The notes under the pieces: generated by a model
The model's input: only the letters and a program-made list of their open reading frames with translations
The model's database searches: none
What the model was told of the DNA's origin: nothing
Made by a program: the position numbers and the translations under genes
Assembly (NCBI GenBank): GCA_022822125.1
Contig: JAJECF010000148.1
Location: forward strand, 1-31,670
DNA from: Alphaproteobacteria bacterium
GTDB lineage: Bacteria > Pseudomonadota > Alphaproteobacteria > Bin95
Direction of reading: 5' to 3'
Length of the DNA: 31,670 nucleotides
Part shown: positions 1 to 7,638 of the stretch, piece by piece
Position numbering within the stretch: position 1 is the first letter of the stretch
How the letters are laid out: each line of letters starts with the position of its first letter

Positions 1-292
1 GGAGGCGAGCCTCGGCGCGACGCTCGACCTGCCGCTCGGCTTCACCCTGGGCGCGCGCGCCGCCATGCACTGGACGGATTATGAAGGCGAGGGCTTCGCG
101 CACAACACCATAGACCGCAAGCCGCGCAGGGACAGGACGCGGACGCTCTCGCTCTCGCTGCACAACCGCGCCGTCACCGTCTTCGGCTTCAGCCCGCGCC
201 TCTCGCTGGTCAACGAGAAGCGCGAGACCAACGCCCAGCTGCTGGACTATGAGCGCAACCGCGGCGAGCTCAGCTTCGTGCGCCAGTTCTGA
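1..292 (+). CDS. Slam-like outer-membrane beta-barrel protein, C-terminal fragment (partial)
   Basis: The gene enters from the left edge, reading in frame from base 2, so only about 96 C-terminal residues are visible. They alternate polar and hydrophobic residues as in membrane beta-strands (LSLSLHNRAVTVFGFSPRLS) and end in a terminal Phe (LSFVRQF), the usual outer-membrane barrel signature. The ending, with a YERNRGELSFVRQF last strand, resembles the C-terminus of surface lipoprotein assembly modifiers (Slam/DUF560), which move lipoproteins or haem-binding proteins across the outer membrane. The barrel call is fairly secure; the Slam assignment is by resemblance only, because the N-terminal TPR region lies outside the window. 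A generic porin-like barrel is the main alternative. Confidence 0.6.
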   Translation, partial: EASLGATLDLPLGFTLGARAAMHWTDYEGEGFAHNTIDRKPRRDRTRTLSLSLHNRAVTVFGFSPRLSLVNEKRETNAQLLDYERNRGELSFVRQF

Positions 293-306
293 GGGCGGAG
301 ACCGGA

Positions 307-399
307 ATGGCGGCCGACCCCGTGAAAGCCTTCCTCATCGCCCTCATCGTGCTCGGCGCGCTGACCCTGCTGCTGGCCACGCTCGCATGGGGAGCATAG
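307..399 (+). CDS. possible 30-aa single-pass membrane peptide
   Basis: This short frame begins 14 bases after the barrel gene stop and is preceded by a purine-rich GGGCGGAG that could act as a ribosome binding site. It encodes about 30 residues: a short polar start (MAADPVK) followed by about 20 hydrophobic residues (FLIALIVLGALTLLLATLAW). It ends just before the repeat cluster. Position, ribosome site and a clean transmembrane segment argue for a real small membrane protein. High GC also makes such frames appear by chance, and I recognise no family. Confidence 0.35.
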   Translation: MAADPVKAFLIALIVLGALTLLLATLAWGA

Positions 400-754
400 G
401 GAGCGTCCCCTTCGACAGGCTCAGGACAGGCTCCTTCGATACGCGGCTGACGCCGCTACTCAGGATGAGGAGGGGGAGGGGCCTGCCGGCGCAGGCGCTA
501 CTCAGGATGAGGGCGAGGAGGGGCCTGCCGGCGCGGGCGCTACTCAGGATGAGGGCGAGGGGGCGGCAGGCGCCTCCCTTTCCTCATCCCGAGTAGCGGC
601 GTCAGCCGCGTATCGAGGGGGCCAGACGGCGAGGGACGTCCCCTTCGACAGGCTCAGGACCGTCCTTCGATACGCGCCTGCTGACGCAGCCGCTACTCAG
701 GATGAGGACGAGGAGGGGCCTGCCGGCGCGGGCGCTGCTCAGGATGAGGAGGAG
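400..754. repeat. REP-like palindromic repeat cluster A
   Basis: This is gene-free DNA built from copies of a REP-like unit in both orientations. One unit runs TTCGATACGCGGCTGACGCC then GCTACTCAGGATGAGG (434-470), with an inner hairpin GCGGC/GCCGC at 443-456. A second module contains CCTTCGACAGGCTCAGGAC (near 409 and 640). Between them lie several degenerate copies of GCGCTACTCAGGATGAGG followed by a purine run and CCTGCCGGCGC (about 451-575 and 690-750). Apparent reading frames here are repeat translations, not genes. The right end abuts the bacterioferritin remnant. Confidence 0.85.
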
Positions 755-994
755 GATAGCTTCCTGCTCCAGAACGAGGTCGGCGTCGAGGATTTCCTGC
801 ACGGTCTCGCCGATGCGCAGCCGGCCCATATCCTGGAGGTTCGGCAGCCCTTCGAGGAACAGGATGCGCTCGATGAGCTGGTCGGCATGACGCATCTCAT
901 CGACCGATTCCCCATATTCGTGCTTTGCGAGCCTCGCGATCCCCCAGTTCTTCAGCATGCGGGAATGCAGGAAATACCGGTTGACCGCCGTCAG
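755..994 (-). pseudogene. bfr: bacterioferritin remnant, truncated at both ends
   Basis: About 80 residues on the minus strand match the middle of bacterioferritin: [18 protein letters not shown], then [40 protein letters not shown] and [11 protein letters not shown]. The EEMxHAD-type motif holds the conserved ferroxidase Glu and His. The family is about 160 residues long; the first ~19 and roughly the last 60 are missing. Homology starts exactly at the stop codon of the flavin monooxygenase gene and ends where the repeat cluster begins. A short frame can start at an internal Met (958), but it lacks helix A and most of helices C and D, so it cannot form the four-helix bundle. This is a dead fragment left by a deletion and by repeat DNA. 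Confidence 0.8.
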
Positions 995-2034
995 AGAGCG
1001 GGCATGACCTCCTCGGCGATGCGCTGCACGCTGGCGGCGGCCTGGCGCTCGGTCAGGCCGTTGCCGGCATTGGTCTCGACCATGATGCCGTCTATGTCGA
1101 GCGTCTCGCGCCAGCGGCCGAGCGTCTCGACGAGCTGGGCGGAGGAGCCGACGGCCACGTAATGCGCCTGGATGTCCTCCCAGGTGAGCGCGGAGAGCCG
1201 GGCCGCCGTCGCCGCCGCGCCGCCGGCGCCGATGCCCTTCTTCGCCCCCTGGCTCGCCACCAGCCGCGCCTGGCGCTCGAAATAGTGAACGAGCGTCGGC
1301 CGCGCCTCGGCGACCGCGGCTTCCGGCGTCGCGCCCGCATAGACCGGCACGCGCAGATGCACGGTCGGCCGGCCCGGATGGCCCGCCGCCGCCCAGGTCT
1401 CGCGATAGACGCGGATATTGGCGGCGAGCGGCTCCAGCCCGTCGCCGCGCAGCCCGACGAAGAGCGGCAGGCCGAGCTGGCCCACCTTGGCGAAGGTGGC
1501 CGGCGAGGTCGCGGCCATATACATGGGCGGATGCGGCCTCTGGCGGACCGGCGGCATCAGCACCGAATCGCGCACCCGGTAATAGCGCCCCTCATAGGAG
1601 AACCGCCCGCCGGCGAATGCGCCGCGCAGCACATCCAGCGCCTCGTCGAAGCGCGCCTCGCTCTCGCCGTAGTCGATGTCGTAGCCGCGATATTGCGCGA
1701 CGAAGCCGCTGCGCCCGACGCCGAAATCGAAGCGCCCGCCGCTGATCTGGTCCACCGTCGCCACTTCCTCCGCGATGCGCAGCGGGTGGGCGAGCGGCAG
1801 AACATAGACCGCCATGCCGATGCGCACGCGCTTCGTGCGCGCCGCCAGCGCCGCCGCCACGGCAATGGGCGAGGAGAGCACCGAACGGTCCGGCATGAAG
1901 TGGAATTCGGCCAGCCAGACCGAATGCAGGCCGAGGCGCTCGGCAAGGTCCGCCAGCGCGAAGCCCTCGCGGAAAATCTCGCCCGGCGGCTCGCCGTCGC
2001 GCACCCCGAATTCGAGGAAGAGCCCGAATTCCAT
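991..2034 (-). CDS. LLM-class flavin-dependent oxidoreductase (luciferase-like monooxygenase)
   Basis: This 347-residue protein has the bacterial luciferase-like TIM-barrel fold: [10 protein letters not shown] at the start, [20 protein letters not shown] near residue 30-50, then [20 protein letters not shown], the [14 protein letters not shown] motif near 100-110, and [10 protein letters not shown] near residue 168. Such enzymes use reduced flavin and O2 to oxidise small organic substrates in the cytoplasm; the substrate here is not evident. It is the last gene of a three-gene minus-strand operon, 6 bases after the nitronate monooxygenase gene, with a GAGAGG ribosome site just before its ATG. 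The C-terminus (EEVMPAL) ends at the junction with bacterioferritin sequence, so the stop codon is probably borrowed from that remnant and a few residues may be lost. Confidence 0.85.
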   Translation of the reverse strand: MEFGLFLEFGVRDGEPPGEIFREGFALADLAERLGLHSVWLAEFHFMPDRSVLSSPIAVAAALAARTKRVRIGMAVYVLPLAHPLRIAEEVATVDQISGGRFDFGVGRSGFVAQYRGYDIDYGESEARFDEALDVLRGAFAGGRFSYEGRYYRVRDSVLMPPVRQRPHPPMYMAATSPATFAKVGQLGLPLFVGLRGDGLEPLAANIRVYRETWAAAGHPGRPTVHLRVPVYAGATPEAAVAEARPTLVHYFERQARLVASQGAKKGIGAGGAAATAARLSALTWEDIQAHYVAVGSSAQLVETLGRWRETLDIDGIMVETNAGNGLTERQAAASVQRIAEEVMPAL

Positions 2035-2040
2035 GGCCTC

Positions 2041-3171
2041 TCAGCCCTCCAGCAAGGCGGCGCTGCGGGCGCGGAGAACGGCCCCGGCATCCGAGACCAG
2101 ATCCGCCATGATCTCCGCGGCCGGGCGCACGGCGCGGATCATGCCGATGCCCTGGCCGGCGAAGCCGGGGTTCACATCCGCGCGGCCGGCGAGATTGGCC
2201 GCCACCATGACCGGGCGCGAGATCCGCCCCTGATACGGCATGGGCAGCGGCTCGCGCTCCGGGTCATTCGCCCAGAGCTCGGTCCATCTGGAGCGGATGA
2301 TGCGCGCGGGCTTGCCGGTGACGGCGCGGGAGACCGTCGTGCCTTCCTCCGTGGCCTCTACGATGGCCTGCTTCTGGCCGGGTTCGATGCCGGCCTCGGC
2401 CGAGGCGAGGAAGGCGGAGCCGACCCAGGCGCCGTCCGCGCCCAGCATCATCGCCGCCGCCACGCCGCGCCCGTCCACAATGCCGCCCGCGCCCAGCACC
2501 GGCACCCGGCCTTCCACCGCATCCACCACTTGCGGGATCAGCGCCATGGTGCCGATGGGCGAGTTGTGGCCGCCGCCGTCATGGCCCTGGGCCACCAGCG
2601 CATCGAGCCCGACAGGGAGAAGCTGCCTTGCGTGACGCACCGTGCCGATCACGGCGAGCACCTTCGTGCCCTTCTCGCGCAGCCGGTCCAGCCAGGCGGC
2701 CGGGCTGCCGAGCCCGGAGGCATAGACGGGCACCGCCTCCTCGATGACGACCTCCATCTGCGCCTCGAAGAACTCCTTCGAAAAGGGCGGCGGCCCGTCC
2801 TGCTGCGGCCAGACCGCCTCCGCCGGCGCTTCGGGAATGCCCTCTTGCGCGAGGAAGGCGCGCGCGCGGTCGCGGTATTCCGGCACAAGGTCCTGCGGCC
2901 GCGGGCTGTTGGCGGGCCAGCCCTTCTGCGCGCCCCGGCGCACGGAGGCCGGCAGCAGCGTATCGACGCCAAAGGGCTTCTCGGTCAGGTCCCGGCAGCG
3001 GGCGATCCATTCCCGCAATTGCGCGGGGCCGAGCGAGGCCGCGCCCATGACGCCGAGCCCGCCTGCATTGGAGACGGCGGCGGCAAGCTCCGGCGTGCTT
3101 GCCCCGCCCATGCCGGCGAGCAGGATCGGGTGTTCGATGCCGAACAGCTCGCAGATCGGCGTTTTCAGCAT
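2041..3171 (-). CDS. nitronate monooxygenase (2-nitropropane dioxygenase family)
   Basis: This 376-residue FMN enzyme oxidises alkyl nitronates such as propionate-3-nitronate with O2. Family features are clear: PILLAGMGGASTPELAAAVS and NAGGLGVMGA at the N-terminus, QGHDGGGHNS (about 186-195) with the His used in catalysis, and the FMN-phosphate region VPVLGAGGIVDGRGVAAAMM then GADGAWVGSAFLAS (about 225-260). Its ATG overlaps the ligase stop codon (ATGCTGA), and the flavin monooxygenase gene follows after 6 bases, so all three are co-translated or nearly so. Some members of the family act on other enoyl or nitro substrates (FabK-like), so the exact substrate is open. Confidence 0.88.
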   Translation of the reverse strand: MLKTPICELFGIEHPILLAGMGGASTPELAAAVSNAGGLGVMGAASLGPAQLREWIARCRDLTEKPFGVDTLLPASVRRGAQKGWPANSPRPQDLVPEYRDRARAFLAQEGIPEAPAEAVWPQQDGPPPFSKEFFEAQMEVVIEEAVPVYASGLGSPAAWLDRLREKGTKVLAVIGTVRHARQLLPVGLDALVAQGHDGGGHNSPIGTMALIPQVVDAVEGRVPVLGAGGIVDGRGVAAAMMLGADGAWVGSAFLASAEAGIEPGQKQAIVEATEEGTTVSRAVTGKPARIIRSRWTELWANDPEREPLPMPYQGRISRPVMVAANLAGRADVNPGFAGQGIGMIRAVRPAAEIMADLVSDAGAVLRARSAALLEG

Positions 3172-4787
3172 GCCGCCATGTCCCCCCGGGTCTCGAGGCG
3201 GCTGCGGGCGTCATCGCGCAGCTCAACCTTTCGGATCTTGCCCGATGCGGTCATCGGGAATTCGTCGATGAAGAAGACATGCGCCGGAATCTTGAAGCTT
3301 GCAACCTTGCCCCGGCACCAGGCGATGACGGCCCCGGCGTCGAGGCGGCTGCCCGGCTCCCGCTCCACATAGGCGGCGGCGACTTCCGCCAGCCGCGCAT
3401 CCGGCGCGCCGACCACGGCGGTCTGGCGGATTTCCGGATGGTCGAGCAGCAGCCCTTCGACCTCCATCGGATCGACATTCTCGCCGCCCACCTTGAGCAT
3501 GTCCTTGTAGCGCCCGAGGAAGCGCATATAGCCGTCCTCGCGCCAGACGGCCATGTCGCCGGTGCGGAACCAGCCGTCCTCCGCATAGCTTTCGGCGGTC
3601 TCGGCGGGCTTCCTGTAATAGCCGAGCATCAGGCTGAAGCCGCGCACCTGCAGCTCGCCCTCCGCGCCGGGTGGACAAAGGACGCCGGTTTCGGGATCGA
3701 CGATGCGCGACTCATAGCCCGGGGCGGGATAGCCGGAGGTCTCGGTGCGGTGCTCCAGACCATCATCGACGGAGCCGACCGTGACGCCGAGCCATACCTC
3801 CGTCATGCCGAAGCCGGAGACCGCCCGGAATGGCTTCAGCACCTCCGCGCCCCGCCGGCAGACGGGCGTGGCGCTCTTCATGCCGGCGGCGAACAGGCCG
3901 GTGCGCAGGCTGGAAAGGTCGCGCGGACGGGCCTCCTGCGCCTCGCAAAGCCCCTTCATATGCGCCTCGAAGCCGTGCATCACCGTCACGCCCTCGGCCT
4001 CGACAAGGTCCAGGCACTCTTCCGGGTCAAAGGTGGCGGTCAGAATCTGGCGCGCGCCGAAGAGCGGCGACATCAGCGCGCCTTCCGAGTAGCCGAAGGC
4101 GTGGAAGAGCGGCAGGTAGTTCAGGATGGTGTCCCGGACCGTCAGGCCCATCTTGAAGCCGCGCTCCTCATTGTTGCGGATGAGCTTGTGGCTGTGCATC
4201 GCGCCCTTGGGGAAGCCGGTCGTGCCGGAGGTGTACATGATGAACGCCACCGCATCCGGCATAACCTCGCCCGCGCGCGCCCCGAGCGCCGCCTCCGGCA
4301 CGGCGCGGCCCGCTTCCAGCGCCTCGCGCCAGTCCCGGAAGCCCTCATGCGCCGGCCCCTCCGACACCAGCACGATCTCGCGCAATTCCGGGAAGTCCGC
4401 CCGGTCGAGTTCGCGCAGCATGGCGAGATAGTCCACCGGCCCCGAGACGTCGTGCGCGACCAGCATGACGCTGTCCGACTGCTTCAGCACATAGGCGAGG
4501 TCGCGGGTGCGGAAGCGGGTGTTCACCGGCACGGTGACCGCGCCGATCTTCGCCAGCGCGAAATGGACGAACACCCATTCGTCGCAATTGGTGAGCCAGA
4601 GCGCGACATGCTCGCCGGGGCCGACGCCGAGCCCGATCAGCGCGCGTGCCGCTTCGTCCACTTTCGCCGCTGCTTCCCGGAAGGTGTAGCGGCGGTCGCA
4701 ATAGACCAGCGCCTCGCGGTCCGGCCAGCGCGCCGCCGCCTCGTCATAGAGGTCGCCGAAGCGGCGTTTCGGATACCAGTGCTCCAT
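3165..4787 (-). CDS. acyl-CoA ligase (class I AMP-forming)
   Basis: This 540-residue cytoplasmic enzyme activates a carboxylic acid with ATP to an acyl-AMP and then an acyl-CoA. Motifs in order: the P-loop YTSGTTGFPKGAMHSH (about 185-200), the adenine region SGFGMTEVW (about 325), GWFRTGDMAVWREDGYMRFL (about 410-430) with the catalytic Asp, the hinge GRYKDMLKVGGENV, and the C-terminal Lys loop MTASGKIRK. I prefer the ATG at 4787 (GGGGGAG nine bases upstream) over the GTG at 4805. It is first in an operon with nitronate monooxygenase and flavin monooxygenase. The residues suggest a medium- or long-chain, or 3-hydroxypropionyl-like, substrate, but I cannot name it. A TGACA repeat motif sits just upstream. 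Confidence 0.88.
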   Translation of the reverse strand: MEHWYPKRRFGDLYDEAAARWPDREALVYCDRRYTFREAAAKVDEAARALIGLGVGPGEHVALWLTNCDEWVFVHFALAKIGAVTVPVNTRFRTRDLAYVLKQSDSVMLVAHDVSGPVDYLAMLRELDRADFPELREIVLVSEGPAHEGFRDWREALEAGRAVPEAALGARAGEVMPDAVAFIMYTSGTTGFPKGAMHSHKLIRNNEERGFKMGLTVRDTILNYLPLFHAFGYSEGALMSPLFGARQILTATFDPEECLDLVEAEGVTVMHGFEAHMKGLCEAQEARPRDLSSLRTGLFAAGMKSATPVCRRGAEVLKPFRAVSGFGMTEVWLGVTVGSVDDGLEHRTETSGYPAPGYESRIVDPETGVLCPPGAEGELQVRGFSLMLGYYRKPAETAESYAEDGWFRTGDMAVWREDGYMRFLGRYKDMLKVGGENVDPMEVEGLLLDHPEIRQTAVVGAPDARLAEVAAAYVEREPGSRLDAGAVIAWCRGKVASFKIPAHVFFIDEFPMTASGKIRKVELRDDARSRLETRGDMAAC

Positions 4788-4815
4788 GCTCCGTTGCTCC
4801 CCCACTCCCGCACCT

Positions 4816-4839
4816 TGTCACGATATGTCATGTTTGTCT
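4816..4839 (-). promoter_or_regulatory. tandem TGACA motif, copy 1 (upstream of the ligase operon)
   Basis: On the minus strand this reads GACAAACATGACATATCGTG followed by ACA: two exact TGACA half-sites 10 bp apart and an imperfect third one 9 bp further upstream. It lies 29-52 bases before the ligase ATG. The same arrangement occurs at 12120-12144 and 17571-17585. Two or three direct half-sites one helical turn apart are typical of OmpR/PhoB-type response regulator sites; the regulator is unknown. Confidence 0.5.
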
Positions 4840-4923
4840 TGGGTCTGCGCCCCTGTCGTCGGCGGGGCCCTTCCTCTGACCTTTCCAGCCGGCGGACCGG
4901 GGGCAGTATCCCGGAAGCGAACA

Positions 4924-5229
4924 ATGGCACAAGGCGCGGTGATGGCCGGCTGGGTTTACATCCTCGCCAACAGGCGTAACGGCACGCTCTATACGGGCGT
5001 CACCGCGGACCTGGCGCAAAGGGTTCGCCAGCACAAGGCCGGCGAAGGGTCCGCCTTCGCCCGGAGGCACGGCGCGACGCGGCTTGTCCATGCGGAGCCA
5101 TTCGACGACATCCGGTACGCCATCGAGCGGGAAAAGCGGCTGAAGAAATGGCGGCGCGCGTGGAAAATCTCGTTGATCGAACGCAACAATCCGGACTGGC
5201 GGGACCTGTCTTTCGACCTGCATCGATAA
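4924..5229 (+). CDS. GIY-YIG nuclease-domain protein (UPF0213/YhbQ-like)
   Basis: This small protein of about 101 residues is almost entirely a GIY-YIG endonuclease domain. The two signature strands appear as WVYILANRRNGTLYTGVTAD, with the conserved Arg in LAQRVRQHKAGEG, His/Tyr residues in FARRHGATRLVHAEPFDD, and the Glu of IEREKRLKKWRRAWK. The ATG at 4924 is chosen because GGAAG lies seven bases upstream; a second ATG at 4942 would remove six residues. Stand-alone single-domain members are common in alphaproteobacteria, usually single-copy and of unproven function, with DNA repair or structure-specific nicking suggested. It is divergent from the ligase operon and is followed by a strong GC-rich hairpin that belongs to a repeat element. 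Confidence 0.85.
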   Translation: MAQGAVMAGWVYILANRRNGTLYTGVTADLAQRVRQHKAGEGSAFARRHGATRLVHAEPFDDIRYAIEREKRLKKWRRAWKISLIERNNPDWRDLSFDLHR

Positions 5230-5245
5230 AAGCGCCGCCTTTCGC

Positions 5246-5496
5246 GTCGCCCCCGCGAAGGCGGGGGCCCATCTCTGGCTCTTGATGCCGCTGCAGCCGG
5301 TGGAGAGTGGGCTCATACCAGCGGTGCCGGGTTACGGCTCATAGGAGATGGCGCTCTACCGTCGCCCCGGCCCCCGAGCGGGGAAGCCGGGGCCCATCTC
5401 CGGTTCTCCCGGAAGCCTCCAACGGTTCGTCCTGTTCTTCACCGGCCGCGGCAGCTTCGGGATTCGGAGATGGGCCCCCGCCTTCGCGGGGGCGAC
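5246..5496. repeat. inverted pair of GCCCCCGC hairpin repeats
   Basis: A 30-base sequence at 5246-5275, holding a perfect 8-bp hairpin GCCCCCGC-GAAG-GCGGGGGC and ending CCCATCTC, returns as an exact reverse complement at 5467-5496. Between them, 5361-5400 is a diverged third unit with a larger GC hairpin and the same CCCATCTC end. An ATACCAGCGGT tag (5316-5326), also found at the end of the 104-bp repeat, lies inside. This fills the gap between the GIY-YIG and acetoacetyl-CoA synthetase genes. It is a MITE- or REP-like element of a type common in alphaproteobacterial spacers and could also stop transcription. I see no gene in 5230-5532. Confidence 0.8.
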
Positions 5497-5532
5497 AAAA
5501 AGGGGCAAGTCCTTCATCCGGCCACCTCTCCG

Positions 5533-7488
5533 TCAAGCGCGCAGTTCGGGCCGGTCCCGGAAATGGTCCAGCGCGTCGGGGTTCTCCAGCGCCTCGACAT
5601 TGGCGATGGGCCGCCCATGCACCGTGTCGCGCACGGCGAGCTCGACGATCTTGCCGGACCGCGTGCGCGGAATATCGGCCACCGCCGCAATCACCGCCGG
5701 CGCATGGCGCGGCGAGGCATGCTCGCGGATGCGCCGGCGGATGCGGTCCCGGAGCGCATCGTCGAGCACGGCCCCGGTCGCGAGGCGCACGAACAGCACG
5801 ATGCGCGTGTCGCCCTCCCATTCCTGGCCGATCGCCAGCGCCTCCTCCACCTCGTCCAGGGACTCGGCCTCGCGGTAGATCTCCGCCGTGCCGATGCGCA
5901 CCCCGCCCGGATTGAGCGTGGCGTCCGAGCGCCCGTAGATCACCATGCCGCCCGTTGCGGAGGAGATCGAGGCGAAGTCGCCCTGGCGCCAGACATTGTC
6001 CCAGCGCGCGAAATAGGCTTCGCGGTAGCGCGCGCCGTCCGGGTCGTTCCAGAACATGACCGGCATGGAGGGGAAGGGCCGCGCGCAGACAAGCTCGCCT
6101 TTCTCGTCCAGCACATCCCGGCCCTCGCTGTCGAACACGCGCACATCCATGCCGAGCTGCGGCGCCTGGATTTCGCCGCGGCGGACGCCGCCTAGCGGAT
6201 TGGCGCCGACGAAGCAGCCGAGCAGGTCCGTCCCGCCTGACATGGAGGCGACGGCCATGTCCGCCTTCGCCTTGCCGTAGAGCCAGTCGAAGCTCTCGGG
6301 CGCCAGCGGCGAGCCCGTGGTGAGCACGCTGCGCAGCGCTTCGAGCCGCCGCACGGCCTTCGGCTCCAACCCCGCCTTGCGGACCGCATCGACATATTTG
6401 GCCGAAAGGCCGAGATGGGTGATGCCTTCCTCCTCGGCGAAGTCCCAGAGCGCGTCCGGGCCGGGGTGGAAGGGCGAGCCGTCATACAGCATCAGCGCTG
6501 CCCCGAAGGCGAGACCGCCGAGCAGCCAGTTCCACATCATCCAGCCGAGCGTGGTGAAATAGAACACCCGGTCGCCCTCGCGGATATCAGCGTGCAGGCG
6601 GTGCTCCTTCAGGTTCATCAGCAGCGCGCCGCCCTGGCCGTGGACGATGCATTTCGGCTTCCCCGTCGTGCCGGAGGAATAGAGGATGAAGAGCGGGCGC
6701 GCGAAGGCCCCGCGGCGCCAGTCCATCGGCCCCGCCTCGAAACCGCCCGCGAACGCCTCCAGCGACGCCGCCTTCGGCACGGCGGCAAGGTCCGGCGCCT
6801 CCTCCAGATAGGGAATGACCACGACCCGCTCGACCGTGGGCAGGCCGGCGGCGACCTCGGCCAGCTTCGCGCTTATGTCGTGGTCGCGCCCGGCATATTT
6901 GTAGCCGTCCACGGCGAACAGGATGCGCGGCTCGATCTGGCCAAAGCGGTCCAGCACGCCGGCCGCGCCGAAATCCGGCGAGCAGGAGGAGAAGACCGCG
7001 CCGAGCGCCGCCGCCGCCGCCATGACGGCCACCGCCTCCGGCATGTTCGGCAGCAGGGCCGCCACCCGGTCGCCCTCGCCGATCCCCGCCGCCGCCAGCG
7101 CCTGCGCCAGCCGGGACGCCTCATCGCGGAGCCGGTCCCGCGACCAGCTGCGCCGGAGCCCGTCCTCGCGCCGGAAGATGATCGCCGGCGCCTCGCCGCG
7201 AAGCCGCAGCAGGTTCTCGGCGTAGTTCAACCGCGCGCGGGGGAAGAAGCGCGCCCCCGGCATCCGGTCGCCGTCTTCGATGAAGGGCGCGGCGCCCTTC
7301 TCGCCGATAATGCCGGCATCCTCCCAGACGAGGTCCCAGAAGGCGTCCGGCTGCTCGACCGACCAGCGGTGCAGCGCGGCGTAATCGGCAGCACCCGCGC
7401 CCTTCGCGGCATTGGCGCGCGCCATGAAGGCCGCCATGTTGCTCGCCGCCTTGCGCCGGGCGGACGGTTCCCACATGAGATCGGACAT
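5533..7488 (-). CDS. acetoacetyl-CoA synthetase
   Basis: At 651 residues this matches the usual length of acetoacetate-CoA ligases (EC 6.2.1.16), which convert acetoacetate, ATP and CoA to acetoacetyl-CoA, AMP and PPi in ketone-body or polyhydroxybutyrate use. It has the ACS-type N-terminal cap (MSDLMWEPS, then SVEQPDAFWDLVWEDAGI), the P-loop ILYSSGTTGKPKCIVHG (about 285-300), the family-typical YFTTLGWMMWNWLLGGLAFG segment, SGGTDLLGCFVG, the QGDFASI region with the catalytic Asp, YGRSDATLNPGGVRIGTAEI and the C-terminal TRSGKIVELAVRDTVHG lysine loop. The start at 7488 is chosen from the family N-terminus; the frame stays open upstream to 7581 but that part is low-complexity. It is divergent from an APH-family kinase across 150 bp. 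Confidence 0.92.
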   Translation of the reverse strand: MSDLMWEPSARRKAASNMAAFMARANAAKGAGAADYAALHRWSVEQPDAFWDLVWEDAGIIGEKGAAPFIEDGDRMPGARFFPRARLNYAENLLRLRGEAPAIIFRREDGLRRSWSRDRLRDEASRLAQALAAAGIGEGDRVAALLPNMPEAVAVMAAAAALGAVFSSCSPDFGAAGVLDRFGQIEPRILFAVDGYKYAGRDHDISAKLAEVAAGLPTVERVVVIPYLEEAPDLAAVPKAASLEAFAGGFEAGPMDWRRGAFARPLFILYSSGTTGKPKCIVHGQGGALLMNLKEHRLHADIREGDRVFYFTTLGWMMWNWLLGGLAFGAALMLYDGSPFHPGPDALWDFAEEEGITHLGLSAKYVDAVRKAGLEPKAVRRLEALRSVLTTGSPLAPESFDWLYGKAKADMAVASMSGGTDLLGCFVGANPLGGVRRGEIQAPQLGMDVRVFDSEGRDVLDEKGELVCARPFPSMPVMFWNDPDGARYREAYFARWDNVWRQGDFASISSATGGMVIYGRSDATLNPGGVRIGTAEIYREAESLDEVEEALAIGQEWEGDTRIVLFVRLATGAVLDDALRDRIRRRIREHASPRHAPAVIAAVADIPRTRSGKIVELAVRDTVHGRPIANVEALENPDALDHFRDRPELRA

Positions 7489-7579
7489 GTCTCGCGCGCC
7501 TCGGTGACGGGACGGGGGCCGCCGCCAACGATAGCCGCTCGCGCCGGGCGGCGAAACCGTCCCGTCCCCGGCCGGCCGC

Positions 7580-7609
7580 ATGACACAGGCGGGGCAGGCG
7601 GGCTAATCT
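7580..7609 (+). promoter_or_regulatory. candidate promoter for the APH-family gene
   Basis: ATGACA (7580-7585, five of six to the -35 consensus) and TAATCT (7604-7609) are 18 bp apart and lie 30 bases before the APH-family ATG. The -10 match is weak, and the site is supported mainly by its position in the divergent spacer. Confidence 0.3.
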
Positions 7610-7638
7610 GGCGCGGCGCGAAGGAGCCGAGCCGTCCC

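Noticed and set aside
400..754. CRISPR array or coding minisatellite in the repeat cluster
   Set aside because: The repeats are variable in length, occur in both orientations, form hairpins and have no regular unique spacers.
602..958. An intact 118-aa gene starting at an internal Met of the bacterioferritin remnant
   Set aside because: The C-terminal third is translated repeat DNA and the first helix is missing; it cannot be a working bacterioferritin.
1162..3372. Very long open frame on the plus strand opposite the monooxygenase genes
   Set aside because: Its product is Arg/Ala/Gly/His-rich without family features, and the opposite strand encodes clear flavin enzymes. High GC keeps antisense frames open.
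4816..4839. TGACA repeats as a Pho box
   Set aside because: The half-sites resemble one, but spacing is 10 bp, not 11, and no phosphate genes are nearby.
7489..7581. A longer N-terminus for acetoacetyl-CoA synthetase
   Set aside because: The extra residues are Arg/Pro-rich and unlike the family, whose usual start matches the ATG at 7488.
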